DNA of 64,000 bases from Pirellulales bacterium (GTDB taxonomy: Bacteria > Planctomycetota > Planctomycetia > Pirellulales > Lacipirellulaceae), in the NCBI GenBank assembly GCA_019636345.1, contig JAHBXQ010000002.1, forward strand, positions 930,001-994,000, in the 5' to 3' direction. The first letter of the stretch is position 1. The number at the start of each line of letters is the position of its first letter. The position numbers and the translations under genes are program-made. The notes under the pieces are model-generated. The model ran no database searches, was not told where the DNA came from, and was given only the letters and a program-made list of their open reading frames with translations. Shown in pieces: positions 7,114-15,984 of the stretch.

Positions 7114-9911
7114 GCGTCTCGCGGTATGCCGGCGAAAGTCGGCGTCGAGCGGCGCTTCTCGGCACGGGCAGCGTGCTCGCGGCCGCGGTTGCCGTGTGGA
7201 TTTGGCAGCGAGCGGCCGATCGGATCGAGGCGACCCGATACGTCGATCTGCTCGCTCGCGCAGAGGATGCCGCGCGGAGCGATCCTGCCGCAGTGGCGCC
7301 TCTAGACGAACTCGTTGAGCGGCGGACGGTCGATTCGCTGGCTCGGGATCGACGCCAACAAGCCGCGGGGATCGTCGCGCTGGCGGCCGCGGCGCTCGGC
7401 GTCGCCCTTGTGCGAGTTCGTTCGCGGCAGAAGCCAGCGGCGCCTGACGCAGTGTACGACGTCGTGACGACGCGACGCGCGGAGGACGGATCTGCTGCAG
7501 CCGATCAAGCCGCGTTCGCTGCGGCGCCGGACGTCAGCATTGCTGCGCCGGTCGATCTGACGCCGCTCCCGGCTCTCGTTGAGCGCATCGGACGCGAATC
7601 GCGGCAACTCATTCCGCTGTTGCATGCGATCAACCAGCACTACCGTTACCTGCCCCCTGCGGCGCTTGCCCGATTGCCGCAGTTGACAGAAGCGTCGGCG
7701 GCCCAAGTCGACGGAGTCGCATCGTTTTATAGCCAGTTCCGCACGCGGCCGCGCGGCGAGAGACTTGTGCAGGTCTGCGTCGGCACGGCGTGCCACGTGG
7801 CGGGGGCCGACCGGGTCCTGGACCAATTTCGCCATGACTTGGGCATACCCGCCGACGGCGACACCGACGCCGCGGGTCGGTTCACCGTCGAGACCGTCGG
7901 TTGCCTCGGCTGCTGTACGCGGGCGCCAGTGGTTCAAATGGACGATCGCACGGCCGCCTATGTCCAGGTCGAGGACGTGCAGCAACTGGTCGCCGCGGGG
8001 CAGGAGAGAACGCCCTGCGGCAACCACTGCGAGCCTGGCTCCAACGGACGTTGCGACGGTCGCGAATCCGCGCAGTCTCCGCTGGAGATTCGCATCGGAC
8101 TGGGGTCGTGCTGCGTCGCGGGGGGGAGTCGCGACGTGATGGACGCCCTCGAACGCGAGCTCCGCGTGAATCGCATTCGCGCCGTCGTCAAGCAAGTGGG
8201 CTGCGTAGGGGCGTGTCACTTGACGCCGCTGGTCGAGATCCGCGGCGCGGGAGCCGAACCTCTGGCGGCGACGCGGGCGACGGTCGCCGACGTGCGGCGA
8301 ATTGTCCGCGCCTTGCCGACCGCGGCTCCCTGGCCGTTGCGGGCGGTCCGCAGCTTCGTCGATCGCGGTCGTCGGGCGTCCGCTGATTGCGCTGGCACGA
8401 CGAACGACTCGCAGTGCGTGATCTCGCCGCTGGCCGACGATCGCATCCAGTCGTTCACCGGTCCGCAGGTGCGGATCGTCACCGAGCATTGCGGCGAGAT
8501 GGACCCGACGAGCCTGACGGACTATCGCCGCCGCGACGGCTTTACGGCGCTCGAGCGGCGTCTCGCCGAACGGAGCCCGACCGAGATCATCGCCGCCGTC
8601 GATGCGAGCGGCCTCCGCGGGCGCGGCGGGGGCGGGTTCCCCACGGGACGCAAGTGGCGCACCGTCGCCGCCGCGGCGGGCGAGAAGATCCTCGTCTGCA
8701 ACGGCGACGAAGGGGATCCGGGCGCGTTCATGGACCGTATGGTCATGGAGTCCTATCCCTTCCGCGTGTTGGAAGGCATGGCGATCGCCGCCTATGCCGT
8801 GGGGGCCGCCACGGCAATGATCTACGTCCGACACGAGTACCCGTTGGCGGTAGAGCGATTGCAGCACGCCGTGGCGGAAATGACCCGAGCAGGGCTCCTG
8901 GGGGAGAGAATCGCGGGGAGCGACTTCTCGCTCGCGGTCGAGATTGTCGAAGGGGCCGGGGCGTTCGTCTGCGGCGAAGAGACCGCGCTGTTGGAATCGA
9001 TCATGGGCCGTCGCGGCACGCCCCGGTATCGTCCCCCCTATCCGGCCGAACGCGGTTTGTGGGACCGTCCCACGTTGGTCAACAACGTCGAAACGTACGC
9101 GAACATTCCGTGGATCATGCGTCACGGCCCCGACCGCTTCGCTGCGCTGGGGACGCCGACGAGCAAGGGGACGAAGGTCTTTTCGTTGGCGGGAAAGGTG
9201 CGCCGCGGCGGGCTGATCGAGGTGCCCATGGGGCTCACGATCCGGCAGGTCGTCGAGGAGTTGGGCGGCGGCGTCCGTTCGGGCAAGCGGTTCAAGGCGG
9301 TGCAAATCGGCGGGCCGTCGGGGGGCTGCATCCCCGCCTCGCTCGCCGAGACGCCGATCGACTACGAAGCGCTCCGCAGCGTCGGCGCCATCATGGGGTC
9401 CGGCGGACTGGTCGTTATGGACGACGACGATTGCATGGTCGACGTCGCCCGCTACTTCCTTGAATTCACCCAGCGCGAATCCTGCGGTCATTGCACCTTC
9501 TGTCGGCTCGGAACGCGGCGATTGCTGGAGATTCTCGAGCGGATTTGCGCCGGACAGGGGCGCCCGCGCGATCTCGACGAGATCGAGTCGCTGTCAGCGC
9601 AAGTCATCGCCGGCAGCCTGTGCGGTTTGGGCAAGACGGCCCCGAATCCCGTGCTGACGACGCTGCGCTACTTCCGCGACGAGTACGAAGCCCACCTCGC
9701 CGGGCGCTGTCCCGCGGGGAGGTGCAAAGGGCTGATCCGTTACCACGTGACGCGCCAGTGCGTCGGTTGCACGCTGTGCGCCCAGCACTGCCCGGTCGGG
9801 GCGATCCCCGCGACGCCATACCGTCAGCACGTCATCGACGCTGACCGTTGCACGCGGTGCGACGTCTGCCGCACGACATGCCCTGAACATGCGATCGAGG
9901 TGCTGTCATGA
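7110..9911 (+). CDS. Membrane-anchored NuoE-NuoF fusion (HndA/HndC/HydB-like NADH dehydrogenase with C-terminal ferredoxin)
   Basis: A 933-residue multidomain flavo-iron-sulfur protein. Two hydrophobic helices (about residues 13-35 and 83-105) anchor it. Next comes a NuoE-type thioredoxin-like [2Fe-2S] domain (CVGTAC about 222, GCLGCC about 265). A second [2Fe-2S] thioredoxin-like module follows (GLGSCC, GCVGACHLTP; about 330-385), like the N-terminus of HydB/HndC. The NuoF core has the NADH/FMN loop GRGGGGFPTGRKW (about 503), CNGDEGDPGAFMDR, and the N3-type cluster ESCGHCTFC plus SLCGLGKT. A 2[4Fe-4S] ferredoxin closes the protein (CVGCTLCAQHCP, CTRCDVCRTTCP). NADH oxidation is therefore well supported. 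Fusion of NuoE and NuoF with a membrane hairpin is unusual. Overlaps of ATGA flank it on both sides. Confidence 0.85.
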   Translation: MSVSRYAGESRRRAALLGTGSVLAAAVAVWIWQRAADRIEATRYVDLLARAEDAARSDPAAVAPLDELVERRTVDSLARDRRQQAAGIVALAAAALGVALVRVRSRQKPAAPDAVYDVVTTRRAEDGSAAADQAAFAAAPDVSIAAPVDLTPLPALVERIGRESRQLIPLLHAINQHYRYLPPAALARLPQLTEASAAQVDGVASFYSQFRTRPRGERLVQVCVGTACHVAGADRVLDQFRHDLGIPADGDTDAAGRFTVETVGCLGCCTRAPVVQMDDRTAAYVQVEDVQQLVAAGQERTPCGNHCEPGSNGRCDGRESAQSPLEIRIGLGSCCVAGGSRDVMDALERELRVNRIRAVVKQVGCVGACHLTPLVEIRGAGAEPLAATRATVADVRRIVRALPTAAPWPLRAVRSFVDRGRRASADCAGTTNDSQCVISPLADDRIQSFTGPQVRIVTEHCGEMDPTSLTDYRRRDGFTALERRLAERSPTEIIAAVDASGLRGRGGGGFPTGRKWRTVAAAAGEKILVCNGDEGDPGAFMDRMVMESYPFRVLEGMAIAAYAVGAATAMIYVRHEYPLAVERLQHAVAEMTRAGLLGERIAGSDFSLAVEIVEGAGAFVCGEETALLESIMGRRGTPRYRPPYPAERGLWDRPTLVNNVETYANIPWIMRHGPDRFAALGTPTSKGTKVFSLAGKVRRGGLIEVPMGLTIRQVVEELGGGVRSGKRFKAVQIGGPSGGCIPASLAETPIDYEALRSVGAIMGSGGLVVMDDDDCMVDVARYFLEFTQRESCGHCTFCRLGTRRLLEILERICAGQGRPRDLDEIESLSAQVIAGSLCGLGKTAPNPVLTTLRYFRDEYEAHLAGRCPAGRCKGLIRYHVTRQCVGCTLCAQHCPVGAIPATPYRQHVIDADRCTRCDVCRTTCPEHAIEVLS

Positions 9912-11470
9912 TCCGCGTGGCGATCGACGGAACGTGGGTCGAGGTCCCCGACGGGGCGAGCGTGCTCGACGCCGCTCGGCAAGCCGGCGTCGACGTGCCG
10001 GCCCTCTGTTGTCATCCCGACTTCCCGCCCAACGCTAGTTGCATGTGCTGTTTGGTGCGCATCGACGGCGCCGCGACGCCGTCTCCGTCCTGCGCCACGA
10101 AGGTTCGCGACGGGATGCAGGTCGAGTCCGAGACCGCTGAGATCCGCGCACTGCGCCGCACCGGGCTGGAACTGCTGCTCGGGGACCACGCAGGCGACTG
10201 CCGCGCGCCGTGCGAGAACACATGCCCCGCGCGGATGGACGTCCCCGACATGCTGCGCCACGTCGTCGACGGCGATTATCGCGCGGCGCTGGCGGTGGTG
10301 AAGCGGGACATCGCGCTTCCGGCGATCCTGGGTCGGGTCTGTCCGGAAGTGTGCGAGAGCGCGTGCCGTCGCGGGCAACATGACAGCCCTGCAGCAATCT
10401 GCAAGATCAAGCGGTTCGTCGCCGATCGCGACTTGGATTCTCTCGCGCCTTACTTGCCGGAGATCGGGCCGCCGACGGGGCGTCGCATCGCGGTCGTCGG
10501 CGGAGGACCGACGGGGTTGACCGCCGCGTATCACCTTGCGCTGCGGGGACACGCTTGCACGATCTTCGAGGCCCAGCCGCATCTGGGAGGGCGATTACGG
10601 AGCGAGTACACGGCCGAGGAACTCCCGCCGAGCGTGCTGGCCGCGGAGATCGCCGCCGTCCTGCGGGCTGGAATCGCAACCAGCTATTCGCAGCGGATTG
10701 ACGCCCGTCTCGCCCTCGATGCGCTCTTGGCCGAGCACGACGCGGTGTTGTTGGCCACGGGGCGAACCGACGGATATGCGCTGGCTGGGTTAGGGCTTCG
10801 CCACGGCGGCAACGGGGTTCAAGTCGACCCGGCGACGCGCCTTACCAGTTGCGACCGCGTGTTCGCCGCGGGCAATGTCGTCAGGCCGTACAAACTCGTC
10901 GTGCAGTCGGTCGCCGAGGGGAAGCTGGCCGCCGAGTGCATCGATTGCCGGCTGGCGAATCGTCCCGTGCCGGATCGGCGGAAGGCGTTCGAGTCGCGAT
11001 TGCAACGGATGACTGCCGGCGAATTGTGCGATTTTTGCGAGGGCACGCCGACGACGCCGCGCATTGATGCCCGGTTGTTCAACGGCGACGTGAGCGAAGA
11101 CGCCGTTCGGCAGGAAGCGGCCCGTTGCTTGCACTGCGACTGCGAGGCGCTGCATCACTGTTTGTTGCATCATTACGCCAAGGCGTATGACTGCGACGCG
11201 CGGCGATTCGCCGGGCCAGGGCAACACTACCGCGGCCGGATTGAGGGGCGGGGCGTGCGGCTGGAGATCGGCAAGTGCATCGCGTGCGGGATTTGCGTAC
11301 AGATCGCCGCGGCGACCCCCGACGCGGTCGGATTGGCCCTCACGGGGCGGAGCACGGCGATCCGCGTTGCGCCTCCTGCGGGAACGTCGCTCGACGCCGC
11401 CCTGGGGAGCGCCGCCCGGCAATGCGCCGAGGCCTGCCCGACCGGCGCCATCGTCGTCGATGCATCCTGA
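9908..11470 (+). CDS. NuoG/GltD-like FAD iron-sulfur protein lacking the pyridine-nucleotide domain
   Basis: A 520-residue protein. It starts with a NuoG-type [2Fe-2S] domain (C34, C45, C48, C62). The GltD/NfnB-type helical domain with two [4Fe-4S] sites follows (C98, C102, C106; then CPEVCESAC). Next is an FAD Rossmann motif, VVGGGPTGLTAAYHLALRGH (about 194-213), and the closing FAD motif VFAAGNVV. The second Rossmann fold of GltD-type proteins, which binds NAD(P)H, should lie between ATGR and the final FAD segment, but only about 30 residues are present. The C-terminus is cysteine-rich (CLHCDC, CIACGIC, CAEACPTGAI). It is the last gene of the operon. By inference it accepts electrons from the NuoEF fusion rather than from NAD(P)H itself. 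Confidence 0.8.
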   Translation: MIRVAIDGTWVEVPDGASVLDAARQAGVDVPALCCHPDFPPNASCMCCLVRIDGAATPSPSCATKVRDGMQVESETAEIRALRRTGLELLLGDHAGDCRAPCENTCPARMDVPDMLRHVVDGDYRAALAVVKRDIALPAILGRVCPEVCESACRRGQHDSPAAICKIKRFVADRDLDSLAPYLPEIGPPTGRRIAVVGGGPTGLTAAYHLALRGHACTIFEAQPHLGGRLRSEYTAEELPPSVLAAEIAAVLRAGIATSYSQRIDARLALDALLAEHDAVLLATGRTDGYALAGLGLRHGGNGVQVDPATRLTSCDRVFAAGNVVRPYKLVVQSVAEGKLAAECIDCRLANRPVPDRRKAFESRLQRMTAGELCDFCEGTPTTPRIDARLFNGDVSEDAVRQEAARCLHCDCEALHHCLLHHYAKAYDCDARRFAGPGQHYRGRIEGRGVRLEIGKCIACGICVQIAAATPDAVGLALTGRSTAIRVAPPAGTSLDAALGSAARQCAEACPTGAIVVDAS

Positions 11471-11490
11471 TTGCCGGAAACTCGCCTAGC

Positions 11491-12378
11491 CTACTGCGCC
11501 GTCTCGTCAACCTGATAAACGCGGACGTAGTCGACCTCGAACCGTGCGGGGAACTGCGTCTCGCTCGGGTCTCCCCCCTGCGTCCCGCCGATGGCAAGAT
11601 TGAGCAGCACGTAGTGGGGCTCGGCGAAGGGACGCGTCCGCCCGCGGTCCTGATTGACGGCCTGTTCCAGATCGACCTCGTTGAGGAGCTTGCCGTCGAC
11701 GAGGATGCGGATCCGCGACTCGGTCCAGTCAAGCTCCCACTCATGGAAGTCCGCCGCCCAGTTCTCGCCAAAATCAGCCAGGGGCACGTTCACCGCATCC
11801 CAGGCGGGCCGTCCGCGGCGGCCCGACCAGCAGGCGTTCGCCAGCAGCATGTCGCGGTAGTATTCCATGACGTCGATTTCGCCGCACCCCGGCCAGCCGC
11901 GGGCCGAGCCGAGCGTCCAGATCGCCGGCCACAGCCCCGGGCGGGCGTCGATGCGGGCCCTGACGAAGATCCGCCCGTAAAGCCACTCCTGCAATCCGCG
12001 GGTCAGCACGCACGCCGAGGTGTACTCGGCATGCTCGCGGCGCCGCCGCCAATCGCCCGATTGCGGGTCGAATCGCGGATTCTTCACCTGCTCGCGGCGC
12101 GCCTCGATCACCAGCAGTCCGTTGCGGCAGTCGGCGTTCTGCGGCGCGTACCACTGCAGCTCTTCATTGCGGACGAATCCGCGTTCGTATGTCCAGTTCT
12201 TTGGATTCGGCGGGCCGTTCGCATCGAATTCGTCCGCCCACACGAGGCGGAATCCGGCCAAATCACGTCGCTCGCCGGCGACCGACTCGGGCGCGACCGA
12301 ATCGACGGCCCATGCGCCCTTGTCGACGCTTGACAGAACCACGATGGAGAGACAACCGCAACGAACAAACACGTGCAT
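11491..12378 (-). CDS. Secreted glycoside hydrolase family 16 (beta-glucanase/laminarinase-like)
   Basis: A 295-residue secreted enzyme. The GH16 catalytic signature GEIDVMEYY is intact (nucleophile E167, D169, acid/base E172, counted from the ATG at 12378). Other family landmarks are LVWADEFDANGPPNPKNWTYE near the N-terminus, WPAIWTLG before the active site, and HYVLLNLAIGGTQGG and FEVDYVRVYQ at the end. The chosen start gives a signal-like stretch; an ATG at 12414 would add twelve residues. GH16 covers laminarinases, lichenases and agarases, and the exact substrate is not decidable by eye. It lies downstream of the ADP-ribosylglycohydrolase-like and MFS genes on the same strand, 179 bp away. 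Confidence 0.88.
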   Translation of the reverse strand: MHVFVRCGCLSIVVLSSVDKGAWAVDSVAPESVAGERRDLAGFRLVWADEFDANGPPNPKNWTYERGFVRNEELQWYAPQNADCRNGLLVIEARREQVKNPRFDPQSGDWRRRREHAEYTSACVLTRGLQEWLYGRIFVRARIDARPGLWPAIWTLGSARGWPGCGEIDVMEYYRDMLLANACWSGRRGRPAWDAVNVPLADFGENWAADFHEWELDWTESRIRILVDGKLLNEVDLEQAVNQDRGRTRPFAEPHYVLLNLAIGGTQGGDPSETQFPARFEVDYVRVYQVDETAQ

Positions 12379-12557
12379 CCAACGACTCCCGGCGAGCATC
12401 ATCGAGCAAACCAAATGCGAAGCCTCGGCATGCGAGGCAACCGCAGCCGATTCTAGCCGAGGCGCTCTTCCCGGCGAACCGTGGAAAATGGCCGCTCATG
12501 GTGAGCGGCGCCACGCAATTCGGCCTCAATGCCGGGCGAACTTCGCTGCCGGGAGAC

Positions 12558-14021
12558 CTAATCCGGAAGCTGATCGACCTCAAGCCAGCGTGCGACGCCG
12601 GCTTGTTGGACCGTACCGTAGGGGCGGGGGGCGGCCTTGATCTCGCGCATCAGCCCCGCGAACGACGCGAGAGCGCGGACCGCGTCCAGCCACTCCTGCG
12701 GGCGTTCGCGAGCGAGTCGTTCATCGACGCCGCAACAGATCGCCAAGTAAGCGGCTCGGGCGAGGCGGCGGACCGTCTCGGGGGCGCCGTCGGGCGGGTC
12801 GAGAGCAATCGCTCCGGCACAAGGCGCGTCGGCGCCCTCGTCGGCGACATAGCCCGCCCGCTCGGCGACGATGCGATAGGCCGGTTCGCCGTTGACGACG
12901 ATTGCCTCGCCTCCCTGTCTGCGAATCACCATGTCGGCGCAGGCGAGGACTCGATCTTCGTACGAGGCGATCGTTTCGTCGTCGGGCATCCCGGGGCGGG
13001 TCGTGTTGCGATACAGATCCTTGATCTCCCAGTCCTGCGCGTCGAGGCGTTGGCGCCCGACCATGACCCCGACGATTGTGGCGGCCGTCGCCGCGTTGTT
13101 GTCGCAGTCCCATCCCAGATTGAAGGCGATCCGCAGCGTCTCGGCCATGTCGCCCCGACCGTACACGAGCGCGGCGATCGTGCAGGCGGCGTTCAACTCG
13201 TATCCGTTCCAATCACGGACTTCGCCCCGATGGACCTGCCAGCGGTCTTTGATCGATTGGCGAGCCGCTCGCCAGTCGTCGGGATGCGCGCGGCAGATGT
13301 CACGCGTCGCGGCGACGATCGCGGCGACCTCCGAAAGCGGATCAACCGCGGCGAGGCCCGCATCGAGCAGCCGTTCGACATCGTGCTCGACGAACGCCGA
13401 CGCGATCATCGCGGTAAACAGCCGCGTCGTTTGCAGAGGCTCTCCCTCGACGGCGACTCGCGTGTAGTGCATGCCGATCCGGGCCGCGGTCTGCGGCATC
13501 GCGGGGGACATTAGCCCGAACGACTCGCAGACGAACTGACCGGAGAGATTGAAGCTGGCCCAGGGATTCAGCTTTGCCGAACCCGTCAGCGGCGGTTCGA
13601 AATCCAACTCCATGAGTTGCCGCGCGTAGCCGTTTGCGCACCAGACCCCCTCGTTCACATGGCGCCGCCACAGCCGCGCGATTTGGTCGGCGGGGATCAG
13701 CGGATCGCCTCGCCGCTCGATCTCGACGACGTAGATCCACTCCAGATCGGTGTCGTCGTCGGTGCGAGCTCCTTCGGGGAGCGCCGGGACGTAGGCGTCG
13801 ACGTTCCCGGGTTCGTGGATGTACTTCATCTCGTGGGGCAGTCCGTTGAGATTCCCCAGGATCTGCCCCAGCATCCCGCCGCGGATGCGATCTTCAACTT
13901 CGGCCCGCAGAAGTACGACCTCGGCCCCGTTCGCCGCCGCGGAGTTCGAGAACGACTGGACGACCGCAGCGAGCGCGACTGACCAACGGATCGCAGCGCG
14001 GCTGAAACAGGGGATTTGCAT
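12558..14021 (-). CDS. Exported ADP-ribosylglycohydrolase (ADP-ribosylation/crystallin J1) family protein
   Basis: A 487-residue protein beginning with a probable signal peptide (hydrophobic about residues 11-30, then AAANGAEVV). The family core follows: RIRGGMLGQILGNLNGLP, a metal-site motif RTDDDTDLEW (about 86-95) and the C-terminal GWDCDNNAATAATIVG, where canonical enzymes have a D-x-D-[TN] metal ligand set. Canonical members hydrolyse ADP-ribosyl bonds in the cytoplasm; a signal peptide here argues for a different, extracytoplasmic N-glycoside substrate. It starts 5 bp after the MFS gene stop, so the two form an operon. The same frame stays open upstream to 15221, but that part is the shadow of the MFS gene. 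Confidence 0.8.
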   Translation of the reverse strand: MQIPCFSRAAIRWSVALAAVVQSFSNSAAANGAEVVLLRAEVEDRIRGGMLGQILGNLNGLPHEMKYIHEPGNVDAYVPALPEGARTDDDTDLEWIYVVEIERRGDPLIPADQIARLWRRHVNEGVWCANGYARQLMELDFEPPLTGSAKLNPWASFNLSGQFVCESFGLMSPAMPQTAARIGMHYTRVAVEGEPLQTTRLFTAMIASAFVEHDVERLLDAGLAAVDPLSEVAAIVAATRDICRAHPDDWRAARQSIKDRWQVHRGEVRDWNGYELNAACTIAALVYGRGDMAETLRIAFNLGWDCDNNAATAATIVGVMVGRQRLDAQDWEIKDLYRNTTRPGMPDDETIASYEDRVLACADMVIRRQGGEAIVVNGEPAYRIVAERAGYVADEGADAPCAGAIALDPPDGAPETVRRLARAAYLAICCGVDERLARERPQEWLDAVRALASFAGLMREIKAAPRPYGTVQQAGVARWLEVDQLPD

Positions 14022-14026
14022 GTGCG

Positions 14027-15640
14027 TCAGCCCTCGCCTGGTCCGATCGTCCCGCCGGTGAATTTCTCGTCGATCGCCGCGTGGCCCGTCAGGACCTCGG
14101 CCTTGTAGCCTCCCTTGGCGCGGAAGTACGCGATCAGGCCCACATAGCATGCCAACATGATCGCCGGCAGCACGGCGATCTTGGCCAGCGCCTGCTGCTT
14201 GGTCGACCGCTCCCAGCCCGCGAGCCGTTCCCGCTCGGCCTTGTCGAGGGCGTCGTAGTTGCTCTTGTCGACGTATTCGTATTGCGAGAACAGGCCCGTC
14301 TTGGTCGCGGCGACCGACTTGTGCAGTTCGGGCGCCTGTTCGCTCACCGCGCGGTTGAAGTCGGCGTCCTGGATCGTGCCGATGTAAGGCCCGCCGATCG
14401 TGCCGACGGCGATCATGCCGACCCCGGTCACCGCGTTGAGCAGCAGGGCTCCTCCCTTGGGGTACTGTTCGGAGACGACTCCCAGCGTCGTCGGCCAGAA
14501 GAAGGTCTTGCCGAACCCGTACAGGGTGGCGGCCAGGAAGAGCACGCCCCCGCCCGTTCCGGCGTTGCCAAGCCACACGAGTCCGATCACCGCCAGCGCC
14601 GAGGAAGCCGCCAGCAATCCCAACGGGGAGATGCGATGCACGATCGGCCCCGCAAAGAATCGCAGCACGAACATGATGGCCGAGGTGTAGACGATGAACC
14701 ACGTGCCCATCGTCTTGTCCTGCAAGACGGCTCCCATGATGTCTTGAATCCAGCCGTCGGTCCCCAACTCGGTCGTCGCCAGCAGGAACATCAACAGCAG
14801 CAGAAACACGAACATCGGCCGGCCGAAGGCGCCGCGGACGCGGACGGCGAACAGCATCGCCGGGACGACTGCAACGATCATCGCCGTTCGCCAGTCGAGC
14901 CACGCCAGCAGACTGCGTACTGACTCCATGTCCAGCACCGTCAGCACCTGGCAGATCCCCATGATGATCAGGTACGAGACGATGTAGGCGCTCCCCCAGC
15001 CGAATTCCTTGAGCATGTCGTCGAACGAGACTCCCGCTTCGACTCGCTCCTGGGTGGGAAAGCGGACCCCGCGCAACAAAGAGCCGTAGACGAGGATCGG
15101 CAGCAAGAGGATCGCCATCTGCCATTGCCAGATTTCGCCCGGCAGCTTGGCGCCAAATCCGTCCTCCAGCCTGGTCACCAGGATTGACAACAATCCCCCC
15201 AGGACGAGGCCCCCCGGCCACCCCGCGTGGAGCACGTTCAGCCAGTGCGTTTTGTTGTCTTTGTAAATCGTGGCGACGACCGGATTGATGACTGACTCGA
15301 CGACCCCGTTGGACAAGGCGTACAGGAACGTCGCGAGATACAGCGTCAGAAAGTTCGGCGCGAAGATCGTCAGCACGGTCGACACCACGTGCCCCAAGAA
15401 CGCAAAAACCATCGCCGTGCCGTAGCCGATGCGGTCGACGATCAGGCTGAACAGAATGATCGAGATGGCGAACGGGTAGACTCCGACGCCGTTGATGATC
15501 CCCTTCTGTTCTTCGGTCAGGCCGAATTGCGTCTCCCAGTCGCCCAGCACGGCGCCGCGGACGGCGAAGCCGAACGACGTGGCGGCCAAGCCGATGAAGC
15601 AGCCGAGAAACAGCCGACGATTGTTGTCAGATTGCATCAT
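14027..15640 (-). CDS. MFS transporter, probably a sugar or nucleoside permease
   Basis: A 537-residue major facilitator with about twelve hydrophobic segments. An N-terminal MFS half begins RRLFLGCFIGLAATSFGF, and a conserved acidic motif (LGDWETQFGLTEEQ) follows the first helix. The tail is long and hydrophilic. ATG codons at 15640 and 15637 are adjacent; GGAAGG lies just upstream, so either may serve. A hydrophilic insertion between the last two helices (about 440-500, with LDKAERERLAGWERSTKQ) is longer than usual. It is the first gene of an operon with the ADP-ribosylglycohydrolase-like protein, which suggests import of a product released by that enzyme or by the GH16 enzyme further down. 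Substrate unknown. Confidence 0.85.
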   Translation of the reverse strand: MMQSDNNRRLFLGCFIGLAATSFGFAVRGAVLGDWETQFGLTEEQKGIINGVGVYPFAISIILFSLIVDRIGYGTAMVFAFLGHVVSTVLTIFAPNFLTLYLATFLYALSNGVVESVINPVVATIYKDNKTHWLNVLHAGWPGGLVLGGLLSILVTRLEDGFGAKLPGEIWQWQMAILLLPILVYGSLLRGVRFPTQERVEAGVSFDDMLKEFGWGSAYIVSYLIIMGICQVLTVLDMESVRSLLAWLDWRTAMIVAVVPAMLFAVRVRGAFGRPMFVFLLLLMFLLATTELGTDGWIQDIMGAVLQDKTMGTWFIVYTSAIMFVLRFFAGPIVHRISPLGLLAASSALAVIGLVWLGNAGTGGGVLFLAATLYGFGKTFFWPTTLGVVSEQYPKGGALLLNAVTGVGMIAVGTIGGPYIGTIQDADFNRAVSEQAPELHKSVAATKTGLFSQYEYVDKSNYDALDKAERERLAGWERSTKQQALAKIAVLPAIMLACYVGLIAYFRAKGGYKAEVLTGHAAIDEKFTGGTIGPGEG

Positions 15641-15984
15641 GCCTTCCGAGAACGCGAGCGAGTGACGAGAGACGACGACGAGGCGCAGATACCGGGCGAC
15701 GACCGTAAGCAGTTGCGCGTCGCCTGGACCGCCCTCACGTGATAGCAAGTCGCTCGACGCAAGTTAAGGGTCTGCGAACGTGTTCCGGAGAATTGCCAAG
15801 TCCGATCTGGCTCGCGCCCTGCTTCAAGAGAACCGCAAATGCCGCTTGGAATCGCGAGCAAACTCGGAGGGATGCGGGCGGTGAGGCGTGGAACTGCGTC
15901 CCTCCGCTCCGAGTTGCGGTACGTGTCGACGATCCAGGCCGCCCCGTCGCGGCGGAGCGATCAGCCTCAGGCGAGCGACTCGCA
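15641..15984. other. Intergenic region upstream of the MFS operon
   Basis: No gene is recognisable. It separates the PEP-CTERM gene ending at 15985 from the MFS gene, both on the minus strand, so it should contain a terminator for the former and a promoter for the latter. I could not identify either with confidence. Confidence 0.5.

Noticed and set aside
14022-15221. Upstream extension of the ADP-ribosylglycohydrolase frame
   Set aside because: It is antisense-free but lies in a second frame of the MFS gene and has no family similarity; the ATG at 14021 begins a signal peptide 5 bp after the MFS stop.
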